From a virus, in IMG/VR virus record IMGVR_UViG_3300027969_004375, positions 1-38,078 of that record: DNA of 38,078 bases; one strand, 5' to 3'. Position 1 is the first letter of the stretch; each line of letters opens with the position of its first letter. Position numbers and translations under genes: made by a program. Under the pieces are notes generated by a model, which was not told the origin of the DNA, searched no databases, and was given only the letters and a program-made list of their open reading frames with translations. Positions 28,831 through 36,762 of this stretch are shown here, in pieces.

Positions 28831-29345
28831 TTTATTACTTCGTCCTTGGTATATTTAGACCAGTCAGTGAACACCTGGCGTTTTTGTAAGTCGTGTAGGC
28901 TGTGACACCAGACGCCCGGGTTTGTTGCTGCAAAGTCTCGGTCATCAATTTTAATAGTGGCATTGTATCCAAATTGTTGAATGTAAGGAAGTTTAACACT
29001 AATCATTGGAATAAAGTTGTGAAACTCAACTAAGCTGGATTCTAATAGTCCTTCTGCTTGTGCATGATCTAGGTCAAGGGTACAATAGGTAGAGCGTTGT
29101 TCTAAACAACTACGAACCATGTATTCCCAATCACGCCAACCTTCACCATCGTTTTTATCTAAGGCTGGAAAACTTTGATTGGCACCAAAATAAATGTGTT
29201 CGCAATCGTTGTTATCAAATTCTTGTAAAACAATTCGCGGATCCTGCACACCCACTACAAACAACGTCTTAAGACCAAATGCCGGCGTGTGTTCCACTTC
29301 GGTTCCTATAAAGAAACTTACTTCATTGTGTCCAGCTCTAATCAT
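28827..29345 (-). CDS. Unknown protein of the dpdA gene cluster, 172 aa
   Basis: Begins IRAGHNEVSFFIGTEVEHTP, then AFGLKTLFVVGVQDPRIVLQ, an alternating strand pattern with acidic and His residues that could bind metal. The middle has GEGWRDWEYMVRSC and CTLDLDHAQAEGLLESSLVE, and the end has FAATNPGVWCHSLHDLQKRQ. It appears to be an alpha/beta protein with conserved-looking Glu, His, Asp and Cys. It overlaps the DUF465 gene by 8 nt, two genes upstream of dpdA in map order. A role in handling the modified base is a neighbourhood guess only. Confidence 0.72.
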   Translation of the reverse strand: MIRAGHNEVSFFIGTEVEHTPAFGLKTLFVVGVQDPRIVLQEFDNNDCEHIYFGANQSFPALDKNDGEGWRDWEYMVRSCLEQRSTYCTLDLDHAQAEGLLESSLVEFHNFIPMISVKLPYIQQFGYNATIKIDDRDFAATNPGVWCHSLHDLQKRQVFTDWSKYTKDEVIK

Positions 29346-29544
29346 TTTCTTTTGCGCCTAATTCATATGCAATATTAAGTCTAAGTTTAACAAGTTCGTC
29401 TTTGATATGCAACCTTTGCTTCTTCAAAACTTCTAAAGTAGCATCTTCAAACACTCCGGTACTTTCCATACCATCAATACGTTTATCCAATTGAGCATGT
29501 TCTTCTTCCAAATGTCGTACTCGACTTTGTAAATGGTCAATCAT
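29338..29544 (-). CDS. DUF465 (YdcH-like) coiled-coil protein
   Basis: 68 aa. The pattern HLEEEHAQLDKRIDGMES followed by LEVLKKQRLHIKDELVKLR matches DUF465: an acidic helix with Glu-His-x-x-Leu-Asp, a short turn, then L-K-K-x-[KR]-L-x-[IL]-K-D. It should form an antiparallel helical pair and is commonly found in proteobacteria. ATG overlaps the dpdA stop by 4 nt. Function is unknown even in bacteria. Confidence 0.82.
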   Translation of the reverse strand: MIDHLQSRVRHLEEEHAQLDKRIDGMESTGVFEDATLEVLKKQRLHIKDELVKLRLNIAYELGAKEND

Positions 29545-31169
29545 TGAGCCTCCAACTCGTTTAGTTTATTTTCATCCAACTCGATATCGTCACTATCAAC
29601 GCTATCGTCCTCTTCTACATCAAACAGGTTATTAAACATGCTCATGGCATTTTTGGCTTTTTTGCCTTTGAATCCACGTGTGCCCACAATGTCCATCCAG
29701 TAACGGTCATAGTGCTCGATAATAGCTTCAGCTTCTGCACGGTCGGGAGTGGCAAAAATAGCATCAACAATGTCTTTGAATCGAGCATGATCGCCATTTT
29801 GATTCCACATCATAGCAGGCCAACTTCCGTTGTCGTATTCACGATTGGCACGTTGTACTGCTTCTAAATGCATCCAAACATTATGCCCCATTAGTAATGC
29901 GTAACTAAAACTGTCCCAGGATGTTTTGCCGTTCTTTCCAATCTTGTTTAGATCTGGAGCGGTATGAAAGTGTGCCATGTTGTTAGGATCGAATATTTCA
30001 CCATTTAATTCAGCATCGGTTTTACGCACACCTGGTTTGTAGATGCAGATGTCCTTCATCTTTAAATGTTTGCTAATGGGACTTTCATCAAAATGTTTGA
30101 CAAATCCTTCGGCTAATACACCATCACGATATGTTCGTGTATCGGTACTGAACTTTTTATCATCCACAATAGGACTCATACGATAACACCACTTTTCATT
30201 GTGTGGCAGATCTATGTGATGATATACCTGTCCGTTGGCTGTGGCTAGGAACGGACTTGCACAATCAAAACTGATGGTAAATGCTGGATTTACATACTTG
30301 CGTACAGCACGTTGAATGTCGGTTAGCAACACTGCCCACTCTAGTTTACTTGTGCCCAGGAAGTGCATCCAATCGTGTATGCCTTCTTTGAGCAAACCAT
30401 CGTGACGTAGTGCTACCAACCGACGCAACACAAGATGCACGTCACACATGTTTTGTCCACCCATTGACCAACCATTGAAGTGTGTATCTGGATACACCGC
30501 AGGATCGCAATAGTCCTTCATTAGTTCATACCAACGGTCTGCGTCGGCATGATTGGCACCTTGTAAAACATTAAGGAACTTGGCACCACCGTTCTTAACA
30601 CCCTTGCGGTGCTTCATGAAGTAGTCGTTGTTGTACTTGGTAGCGTCTACTGCTTCTTGTAGTGTGGTAATCTGGCAAGCTGCACTGGCTTTCTTATCAT
30701 GAATAACCCAGGTCGGGATATCAAGAATCATGCCGTAGTCGGCAACACCATCCAACCACTTTAACACAGCATCACGTTTCTTTTGTGCTTTAGGACAACC
30801 TGAACCAGCTTTCCAATCGCCTTCCCATAAGCCTTTGGCAATCTGGAATCCACCGGAGTCGCCTAACATGAGAGTATTAGGATCCCTATTACGAACCATA
30901 TCTTCGGACCAGTCCTGCTTGTTGAGATCCAAGTTAGCATGCCCACCAGAGTACAGGCTCCACTTGTAAGGAAATAGGCCTTTTTGATCATTAAGCCAAT
31001 TCATCATTTCCATATCTGGAATGCCTGCTGGCATACGAGCCGGGTCTACATAAGGACCATTAACTAGGTCTCTTTGTTTGCCTATAAAAGTAGCGTAGAA
31101 GCCACTAATAGCTGGTAAGAATACAGCGTAATCTTTTTGTTTGGCTGTTAGGTTATCTTGTTCGATCAC
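29541..31169 (-). CDS. dpdA: DNA 7-deazaguanine transglycosylase DpdA
   Basis: 542 aa, longer than tRNA-guanine transglycosylases (about 380). It swaps guanine for a 7-deazaguanine base, in DNA for the DpdA branch. TGT-type landmarks are TLMLGDSGGFQIAKGLW (SGGFQ), MILDIPTWVI, FNGWSMGGQN in the place of the G-G-[LS]-A-V-G loop, and FTISFDCASPFLA, the nucleophilic Asp region. The zinc-binding C-x-C-x-x-C-H of tRNA enzymes is missing, as expected for DpdA. FolE, QueD and QueE lie in the same window. It sits directly between the clamp and DUF465 genes with 4-nt overlaps. Confidence 0.9.
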   Translation of the reverse strand: MIEQDNLTAKQKDYAVFLPAISGFYATFIGKQRDLVNGPYVDPARMPAGIPDMEMMNWLNDQKGLFPYKWSLYSGGHANLDLNKQDWSEDMVRNRDPNTLMLGDSGGFQIAKGLWEGDWKAGSGCPKAQKKRDAVLKWLDGVADYGMILDIPTWVIHDKKASAACQITTLQEAVDATKYNNDYFMKHRKGVKNGGAKFLNVLQGANHADADRWYELMKDYCDPAVYPDTHFNGWSMGGQNMCDVHLVLRRLVALRHDGLLKEGIHDWMHFLGTSKLEWAVLLTDIQRAVRKYVNPAFTISFDCASPFLATANGQVYHHIDLPHNEKWCYRMSPIVDDKKFSTDTRTYRDGVLAEGFVKHFDESPISKHLKMKDICIYKPGVRKTDAELNGEIFDPNNMAHFHTAPDLNKIGKNGKTSWDSFSYALLMGHNVWMHLEAVQRANREYDNGSWPAMMWNQNGDHARFKDIVDAIFATPDRAEAEAIIEHYDRYWMDIVGTRGFKGKKAKNAMSMFNNLFDVEEDDSVDSDDIELDENKLNELEAQ

Positions 31170-31888
31170 TTGCTTTGTGCTGGAAGTTTAAAGCTATAAG
31201 TAGCCAATCCCGAATCTACAGTAATCTCAGCAATCCCATCATCACTAATACGCATGACTTTGTCCCCGGTTAGATCTAAAATACTAATCACAGTCTTAAC
31301 TGGCCAAGACCATTCACGTTTAAGTGTGCCACCTACATCGTGCTGGAATACAAAGTTACCGGCATGGGTTGAATGATCACCAAAGAAAAACTTTAAATCT
31401 TTGCCGTCTGTTCTTGCTTTAAAGTTAACTTCTTCGGCATTAGCAGCAGCTTGCATTTTTAATCGTTGAATAGAAGCCACAGAAGGTTCAAATTCAATGT
31501 GCCATGTAACTGGTTTCATTTTAACGTTTTTCAATTTCTCGTTAATGATCTCAGTAGCCATAAATCGATAGCTATTTTTAAAGTCGCCTTCGGCATTTTC
31601 AAATGTGAGTTGATCCAATGCACCTGTGTCTTTGCGTGTGATAGCAAGTTTGGCGTTTTCTTTGTAGGGTTGTAAATTTAACAATACCTTGAGCTTGCTT
31701 AGATTTGGCATGCCAAATGTACCAATAAAATCTGCTACCGGATTGGCAAAAGTGCCGTCAACAATAACGCTACGGTCTTCGGCTAAGCCATTAATGGCTG
31801 TAGCTTTGGTGTCGCCGGTGATCTTAACTAGGTCAATGCAACCCAGGTCATAAGTGTGTTCTACTAAGTCTAGTAAGTGATCTTTCAT
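31166..31888 (-). CDS. 45: Sliding clamp, T4 gp45 type
   Basis: 240 aa, near T4 gp45 (228). The trimeric ring tethers the polymerase to DNA and in T4 also activates late transcription. The order of beta-helix blocks fits: LVKITGDTKATAINGLAEDR at the start, IGTFGMPNLSKLKVLLNL in the middle and ITVDSGLATYSFKLPAQ at the C-terminus, with MQAAANAEEVNFKARTDG as the domain linker. ATG has GAGGAG upstream. It overlaps dpdA by 4 nt. If late boxes here work as in T4, this clamp is probably part of their activation. Confidence 0.83.
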   Translation of the reverse strand: MKDHLLDLVEHTYDLGCIDLVKITGDTKATAINGLAEDRSVIVDGTFANPVADFIGTFGMPNLSKLKVLLNLQPYKENAKLAITRKDTGALDQLTFENAEGDFKNSYRFMATEIINEKLKNVKMKPVTWHIEFEPSVASIQRLKMQAAANAEEVNFKARTDGKDLKFFFGDHSTHAGNFVFQHDVGGTLKREWSWPVKTVISILDLTGDKVMRISDDGIAEITVDSGLATYSFKLPAQSK

Positions 31889-31908
31889 TTAATTCTCCTC
31901 GTTTGTTT

Positions 31909-31937
31909 ATTGTACAGTGTTTATTTAGATTTTGCAA
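31909..31937 (-). promoter_or_regulatory. Composite promoter of the clamp operon
   Basis: TTGCAA (31937-31932), a 17-nt spacer and TACAAT (31914-31909) on the minus strand. The spacer contains CTAAATA 7 nt upstream of the -10. The leader is about 13 nt plus a GAGGAG site before the clamp ATG. Confidence 0.72.
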
Positions 31938-31948
31938 CAGGTTTTGAT

Positions 31949-32881
31949 TTATTTTGGAACTATTTTTGCCAAAGTTTGCCCACCCTTGAGACTAGTTAGT
32001 TCTCCGGGTTTTTTTAATTCTAACCAAGTGGTTGGGCCTGGATCATTCCAAGAGTACACAATTTCGTAGCCCATAGAGACAGCTAATTCTCGAACCAAGT
32101 ATCCTGGAGTATAACAACAATAGTAATTTTCAACCAATCTGATAGCACTGGGTCTATCACAGTCGTTGAATGTAAATGCTAGTATACCACCAGGTTTAAG
32201 TTTTTGATATATTTCTGCTAGATATTTTTTAAGAATTTCAAATGGTCTAAAATTAAAGTAATTGTAGGCTAAACACATGCCAAATTGATCATTGGGGATT
32301 TTTGTTAAAATGTTTTGATCTAACTCTTCACTGACAACATATGGTCTTAGACGAGTTTGATACTGTTCATTAAATCGATTCATAGCCGGGGTTAAATAAT
32401 CATGACTTAAATCTACCAAGTAGAGAGGATCATATGCTACCATGTTTTCAATAAATGTTTCTAACCCAGGACGAATGATCAACGCTGGATATTTCCAATT
32501 AGCATATTGACTTAATCTAATTTGGAATGGAGCAGTATCGAGGGTATTGGGTTTTCTTAACTCAAGTACAAACTCAGCAGACCGAATTAGCTCACCTTCA
32601 TACAAGGTATAACTTTCTTGAAACCATGGTCGTTCTGCTGCTTCAATTTTTTGATTTAATTGCAATTTTAAATTATTTAAATCATCTTCAAATTTAGCAA
32701 ATACTTTTTGTATGTCAGCATATTGACTGTCAAGATCGTGAGTAAATGATGTCATCAACTCTGGTTGTGTGCCTACTAGATGTAAGATCTTATCCAACTC
32801 AAGATTGGCAGTTTGCAACGCAGGCACACTTGACAATGCATCTAGCTGATTACGATATGCAACAAGTTCGCTAAGTTTCAT
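31949..32881 (-). CDS. Methyltransferase-like protein downstream of the polymerase
   Basis: 310 aa, starting MKLSELVAYRNQLDALSSVP. The first half is helical with a coiled-coil-like stretch (FAKFEDDLNNLKLQLNQKIE). The second half looks like a class I methyltransferase: LYLVDLSHDYLTPAM, NDQFGMCLAYNYFNFRPF (motif IV-like), then KLKPGGILAFTFNDCDRPS as the post-motif strand. A clear glycine-rich motif I is lacking. It starts 2 nt after the polymerase stop. Target unknown; nucleic acid is plausible from the replication context. Confidence 0.72.
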   Translation of the reverse strand: MKLSELVAYRNQLDALSSVPALQTANLELDKILHLVGTQPELMTSFTHDLDSQYADIQKVFAKFEDDLNNLKLQLNQKIEAAERPWFQESYTLYEGELIRSAEFVLELRKPNTLDTAPFQIRLSQYANWKYPALIIRPGLETFIENMVAYDPLYLVDLSHDYLTPAMNRFNEQYQTRLRPYVVSEELDQNILTKIPNDQFGMCLAYNYFNFRPFEILKKYLAEIYQKLKPGGILAFTFNDCDRPSAIRLVENYYCCYTPGYLVRELAVSMGYEIVYSWNDPGPTTWLELKKPGELTSLKGGQTLAKIVPK

Positions 32882-32882
32882 A

Positions 32883-35540
32883 TTACCACTCAAACAAAGT
32901 TTCAAAAGTATTTTCTGTGTTGGTAGAACTAGCTAGGTCCCACTCCAACACACTTAACAAGTTGTCGATCTTTTGATCAACTACTGTGGCTTCCATCTCG
33001 CTGTCATCAAACGGTAGTTCTTTGAACCATGCAGGTAATTGTTGTTCATCTGTAGGATATCCAATACTGGTCCATCCTAGAGGATTGCTTTTGAGTTTGC
33101 ACACAATAGTTTTCATACCATCAACAATTTGCAAACTATACTTGTCACCATTCATCCTACGCAAGTTATTCCAATTAAGTGCCGCACGAACATGCCCGGG
33201 CATGTTGGCTTTGCCCAGGCGTTCTTCTTCTTTGCCGTACTTGGTCAAGTTGTTTACACGTTTTGGACTGCCTTTTTCCCAACCTGGACGTTCTTTAAAA
33301 ACGTATTTGAACTCGCGAATCTTAGCAATAATCTCATCACGGGTGGCACCAGTTAACACATCATTGAGAATCTCACTTAAGAACTCTTGAATAACTTTGG
33401 GCGTGTCACTGCGTTTTAAATCTAAGCCCATGGCCTTGACCTTACCAGGCTGTCCAGCAACGTCTAAGCGTTTGCCTTCCTTGTCAATGATCATCACTGC
33501 ATAACGCTTTTTGGTAATAAACAAGCCCTTGCTGGCTACTACCTCTCGCCCACCTTTAATCACTTCGCCCATCTCTCTAGGCACATGGAATGCAGTTTCC
33601 ATAAAACCTGGAAAGCTGATGTTGACTTGATCCGCAATTGAATCATACAGTTGTATAGCCATGTCTTTTGACCAAGTCATACGTCCTTCTTCGACTTCTT
33701 TTTTCAGCACTGGCCACGCACTAAAATAACACGAGTCTGTGTCACCGTAGATAATAGTTTCACCCACATGATCATACTTGCCAGTGATACATTCGTTTAC
33801 ATAAGCATCCATGTGCTTGGCAATGGCACGACCAGTAAGGGTTGTAGACTGACCAATACGCTTATCAAAGAAACGGCAACCAGGATTAAGAATAGCACCA
33901 TAGAGACTGTTAAGGTTAATCTTTTTAACAAGCTGACGCTTGTCCCAGTATTCTTCATCTTCTGCATTTTTACATTCTTTCAATTTGGACTGCATGTCTT
34001 TACGTTCGGCATACCAGCGTTTTAACAAGCCAGGAATAACACCCTCTTTTTCATAGGTAAAGATAGTACCATTGGCACTGATCATCCAAGGTTGATTGCT
34101 GTCAAAGATCATGCGCCATACTTCTGCGGCACTATGTACTGACTCTTCACCACCTTGCCAGTCAATGGTGATCTCTGTGCCTTTTTCTAAATTCATTACT
34201 GCGGTATATTCCAATGAGGCAAACACGCCTTCCCAGGCTGCAGCAAAGCTGGAGCCAGAATTCATTTTATCTCGAATATACCGGTTAGTCATAGTGGGGC
34301 GCAGTTGTCCTACAATAGTTTCTGGACCCATATTCAACGCACGAATTGCACTTGGATATAGAGAGTTAATATCAATTGATCCAATGTATTCGTGAATTCC
34401 TTTTTTGGGATATGCTACATAAGCACCGGCGGCTTGTGTATCCTCATCTGAGTAACGTTCCTTACGATTAGGAACTACCATGCCACGCTCGTGAGCTTCG
34501 TTGATGATTGCTTGTTCTGTAACAGCCACAGCACCCATGGTGGTTTGTAGTAGCACAGTATTTTCATGTGCTAATGTATTAGCAAGATCAAGAAATTTTA
34601 ATTTCTTGTCTAGCTTGGCCAGAATCATTGTGTCTTGTCGGTTGTACTCAATGAATGTTTTAAAGTTTTGATTGTACAGTTGATCCAATGTGCCTTCAAA
34701 CACTGTTTTAGTTTCACCAAGTTCATATTCGGCAATGGCATCCAAACTGTAACTGTGGCGCTCTTCGTATGTGTACTTGCGATACAATTGCATATAGTCC
34801 ATATGCACACGACCAATCAAGTCATAAGTTTCATTTTCTGCACCAAAGCGTTCAAATGTACGTTTCTTAGGATATTGGTTCCACAAGCAAAATCTACGGG
34901 TATCATCTTTGCTGAGTACACGGGTCACACGATTCACAGTGTATGGAATATCAAAGCCTTCGCTGTTCCACCCAGACAAGGCATCAGCATCTTCAATCAG
35001 ATCCAAGAATGTGTTGAGTAGGTCTTCTTCAGTTTCAAATACAATGGTATTTTCAAAATCACCAGCAATGTCGCGGGCAGTAGCCGGGCTCATGTGCTTG
35101 GGCGGCATCACCAGTGTGACCATTTGATTGAGCCATTGCAAGTACACTGATATGGCGGTAATGGCGTTGAATGGATCTGCAGGAGGACTAAATCCACGCT
35201 CGGGGTCGAAGTCGACCTCAATGTCAAAGAACGCTACATTAAGTTTTGGGCCGTCTTGACCTTTGTAGTTTTCTTCAAGGCAACGGAAGATGGGATTAAT
35301 GTCTGATTCATACAGTTGTTTGTTTGACTGTATGCGAACTTCCTTGCGAAATTCTTTGCTGTTTCTAGTGCTGAATCTGCTGACAGGTGTACCAAAAATA
35401 CTTTGAAACTTGCCACGGGCATCATCATAGTATAGCACATAGTTGGCTGAATATTCTTGATAGCATCTCTTGCCATCACGCCGTTCAACTATGTGAATAC
35501 GATCGTGTTCTCTATCAAATAAAGCGTCAATATAACTCAA
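32883..35540 (-). CDS. 43: Family B DNA polymerase, T4 gp43 type
   Basis: 885 aa against 898 in T4. Exonuclease motifs are FFDIEVDFDP (Exo I), LSGWNSEGFDIPYTVN (Exo II) and YNRQDTMILAKL (Exo III). Polymerase motifs are IGSIDINSLYPSAIRALNMG (motif A), KKINLNSLYGAILNPGC (motif B) and IYGDTDSCYF (motif C), with the catalytic Asps intact. The C-terminus ends NTFETLFEW, a hydrophobic tail suited to clamp binding. The start is TTG at 35540, 8 nt after GGAG. The leader carries two small hairpins. A palm insertion or intein is not seen. Confidence 0.97.
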   Translation of the reverse strand: MSYIDALFDREHDRIHIVERRDGKRCYQEYSANYVLYYDDARGKFQSIFGTPVSRFSTRNSKEFRKEVRIQSNKQLYESDINPIFRCLEENYKGQDGPKLNVAFFDIEVDFDPERGFSPPADPFNAITAISVYLQWLNQMVTLVMPPKHMSPATARDIAGDFENTIVFETEEDLLNTFLDLIEDADALSGWNSEGFDIPYTVNRVTRVLSKDDTRRFCLWNQYPKKRTFERFGAENETYDLIGRVHMDYMQLYRKYTYEERHSYSLDAIAEYELGETKTVFEGTLDQLYNQNFKTFIEYNRQDTMILAKLDKKLKFLDLANTLAHENTVLLQTTMGAVAVTEQAIINEAHERGMVVPNRKERYSDEDTQAAGAYVAYPKKGIHEYIGSIDINSLYPSAIRALNMGPETIVGQLRPTMTNRYIRDKMNSGSSFAAAWEGVFASLEYTAVMNLEKGTEITIDWQGGEESVHSAAEVWRMIFDSNQPWMISANGTIFTYEKEGVIPGLLKRWYAERKDMQSKLKECKNAEDEEYWDKRQLVKKINLNSLYGAILNPGCRFFDKRIGQSTTLTGRAIAKHMDAYVNECITGKYDHVGETIIYGDTDSCYFSAWPVLKKEVEEGRMTWSKDMAIQLYDSIADQVNISFPGFMETAFHVPREMGEVIKGGREVVASKGLFITKKRYAVMIIDKEGKRLDVAGQPGKVKAMGLDLKRSDTPKVIQEFLSEILNDVLTGATRDEIIAKIREFKYVFKERPGWEKGSPKRVNNLTKYGKEEERLGKANMPGHVRAALNWNNLRRMNGDKYSLQIVDGMKTIVCKLKSNPLGWTSIGYPTDEQQLPAWFKELPFDDSEMEATVVDQKIDNLLSVLEWDLASSTNTENTFETLFEW

Positions 35541-35616
35541 ATTTTTCTCCGTTTATGGCCGGTTAGCCATGATTCATGTTCCTTACGGGAACGACTCGCT
35601 GTTGTTAAAACAGTAC
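35541..35616 (-). promoter_or_regulatory. Polymerase leader with hairpins before a TTG start
   Basis: The 76 nt between the DsbA-like stop and the polymerase TTG contain GTTCC-CGTAA-GGAAC and TGGC-TAACCG-GCCA, then ACGGAG and the TTG. Two short frames (ATG-AAT-CAT-GGC-stop and ATG-GCT-AAC-CGG-CCA-stop) lie in it. T4 gp43 represses its own translation by binding a hairpin at the same place, so an autogenous operator is plausible though unproved. Confidence 0.45.
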
Positions 35617-35877
35617 TTATAATGTTTTGCCAACTTGAACTAAAATTTGTTCTAGCAATTCGTGGTCTTGTTGTTCACGACCAAATTCAGATTTGTGTGC
35701 TAACTTGATAGCTTTCTTGAGAATGTTTGGTTTGATATCTAATTCTTCTGCAATGGCCTTGACTGTGTCATTGAGTCCACCGGTTAGGGTTTCAATTTCA
35801 GACATTACTGACATGCCTTCATTGATGATTTGTGTAAGTTTGTTTGTTTGGTCTGCTGTGAATACGCGATCTGACAT
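35617..35877 (-). CDS. DsbA-like dsDNA-binding protein
   Basis: 86 aa, the length of T4 DsbA (89). The core pattern is LNDTVKAIAEELDIKPNILK followed by KAIKLAHKSEF, that is, an acidic helix, a short turn with I/V-K-P, and a basic helix with a conserved H-K. An earlier helix (LTQIINEGMSVMSEIETLTG) and a final amphipathic helix complete it. T4 DsbA binds late-promoter DNA. It heads the polymerase operon, with AGGAGAAACAA before its ATG and a composite promoter upstream. Another small DNA-binding protein is possible. Confidence 0.65.
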   Translation of the reverse strand: MSDRVFTADQTNKLTQIINEGMSVMSEIETLTGGLNDTVKAIAEELDIKPNILKKAIKLAHKSEFGREQQDHELLEQILVQVGKTL

Positions 35878-35902
35878 TTGTTTCTCCTGAGTAAGTTTTA
35901 CT

Positions 35903-35931
35903 ATTATACAGGGTTATTTAAAAAAAGCAAG
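35903..35931 (-). promoter_or_regulatory. Composite promoter of the DsbA-like and polymerase operon
   Basis: CTTGCT (35931-35926; TTGCTT in the 16-nt register), a 17-nt spacer and TATAAT (35908-35903) on the minus strand. The spacer carries TTAAATA 6 nt above the -10. The -10 is perfect, the -35 weak. Confidence 0.68.
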
Positions 35932-36044
35932 AGTATTTTGGTAAAGCTCACTTAGCCAAACACGCGATCGGGCACGACTCCGAAATGTTTTGCAGGCAGC
36001 AGCCGCCTACACCAAACCGTAACTAAACGGTCCTAAGGGGTGTT
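35932..36044 (-). other. Non-coding stretch with hairpin potential
   Basis: No frame here has a start and ribosome site. On the minus strand ACCGT-TTAGTT-ACGGT and TGTAGGC-GGCTGCT-GCCTGCA form two consecutive hairpins of 5 and 7 bp, followed by a GC-richer segment. This could be a small RNA or the end of the upstream transcript. No T-run marks a terminator. It does not match a riboswitch I know. Confidence 0.35.
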
Positions 36045-36125
36045 CTATACAGGTGAGTAGGGAAGTACTGGTCGATCCTCTTCACCGTTTTGTTCTGGAT
36101 ATACTGGGTATTGGGGTTTGTTCAT
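36045..36125 (-). CDS. Very small ORF, 26 aa
   Basis: ATG 36125 starts 4 nt after the stop of the deaminase-like gene, with GGTAAG upstream. The peptide is MNKPQYPVYPEQNGEEDRPV then LPYSPV, rich in Pro and Tyr and acidic in the middle, so it would be unstructured. Its tight spacing to the upstream gene is the only support. Confidence 0.4.
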   Translation of the reverse strand: MNKPQYPVYPEQNGEEDRPVLPYSPV

Positions 36126-36129
36126 ATGT

Positions 36130-36762
36130 CTACTTACCATCCACATGCAGTTGACTGCCATTATTAAAACTGGGGCTAAATGGACTTTGTGCTACACGGC
36201 CACCTTTGCTTTGACTCCAAGCATAGCCAGCACGATGACCTGAACAGTCTTTGGTACATGGTGATCCTAAGAATTCAAGTTCATTCAAGTCATCTTTTAA
36301 AAATGTATCAGCAAATGCCTTGCATAGTTTTTCTAGTTTGAGATTACGTGTGATTTCTATGTGATACTTTTTACGTATCCGTCCCTGGCTAGGATCTTGA
36401 TAGCCAGCATAGACTTTATGAACACCAACTTCGTCAATGAGATCAGAACAGTTAACTCCTTCACGTTCAGCCATGTATTGAGTGCATGGACTACAAGTTG
36501 TAATAATAATGCTACCATCAGGAATAGGACCAAAGCGAGCATAGTAACTGTCAATAGCGGCACGTTCACCGTGAACACGATGGCCGTCTCGAGTGGGGTA
36601 ATTGATACCTACTACACAATTGTTATCGGGATCGAGCACAGCGGCTGCTACCATGCCTAGGCCTTGATCTTTTTGTTGACCTTGAATGACTAGAGAACAT
36701 AACTCAGCTAGAATACGATCTAACTTGTCATGATTGCGGATTTCAAAGTCTGTGGCTCTCAT
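36130..36762 (-). CDS. Cytidine/deoxycytidylate deaminase-like protein
   Basis: 210 aa. The zinc site of the deaminase family is present: VHGERAAIDSY (H-x-E) and TTCSPCTQYM (P-C-x-x-x-x, preceded by a second Cys). The N-terminal part has VAAAVLDPDNNCVVGINYPT, the usual strand before the site. The C-terminal 45 residues, with SPCTKDCSGHRAGYAWSQSK, form a Cys/His-rich module separate from the deaminase core and reminiscent of short modules in other large-phage proteins. It overlaps the HNH gene by 4 nt. Substrate could be dCMP, cytidine or another amino-base. Confidence 0.75.
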   Translation of the reverse strand: MRATDFEIRNHDKLDRILAELCSLVIQGQQKDQGLGMVAAAVLDPDNNCVVGINYPTRDGHRVHGERAAIDSYYARFGPIPDGSIIITTCSPCTQYMAEREGVNCSDLIDEVGVHKVYAGYQDPSQGRIRKKYHIEITRNLKLEKLCKAFADTFLKDDLNELEFLGSPCTKDCSGHRAGYAWSQSKGGRVAQSPFSPSFNNGSQLHVDGK

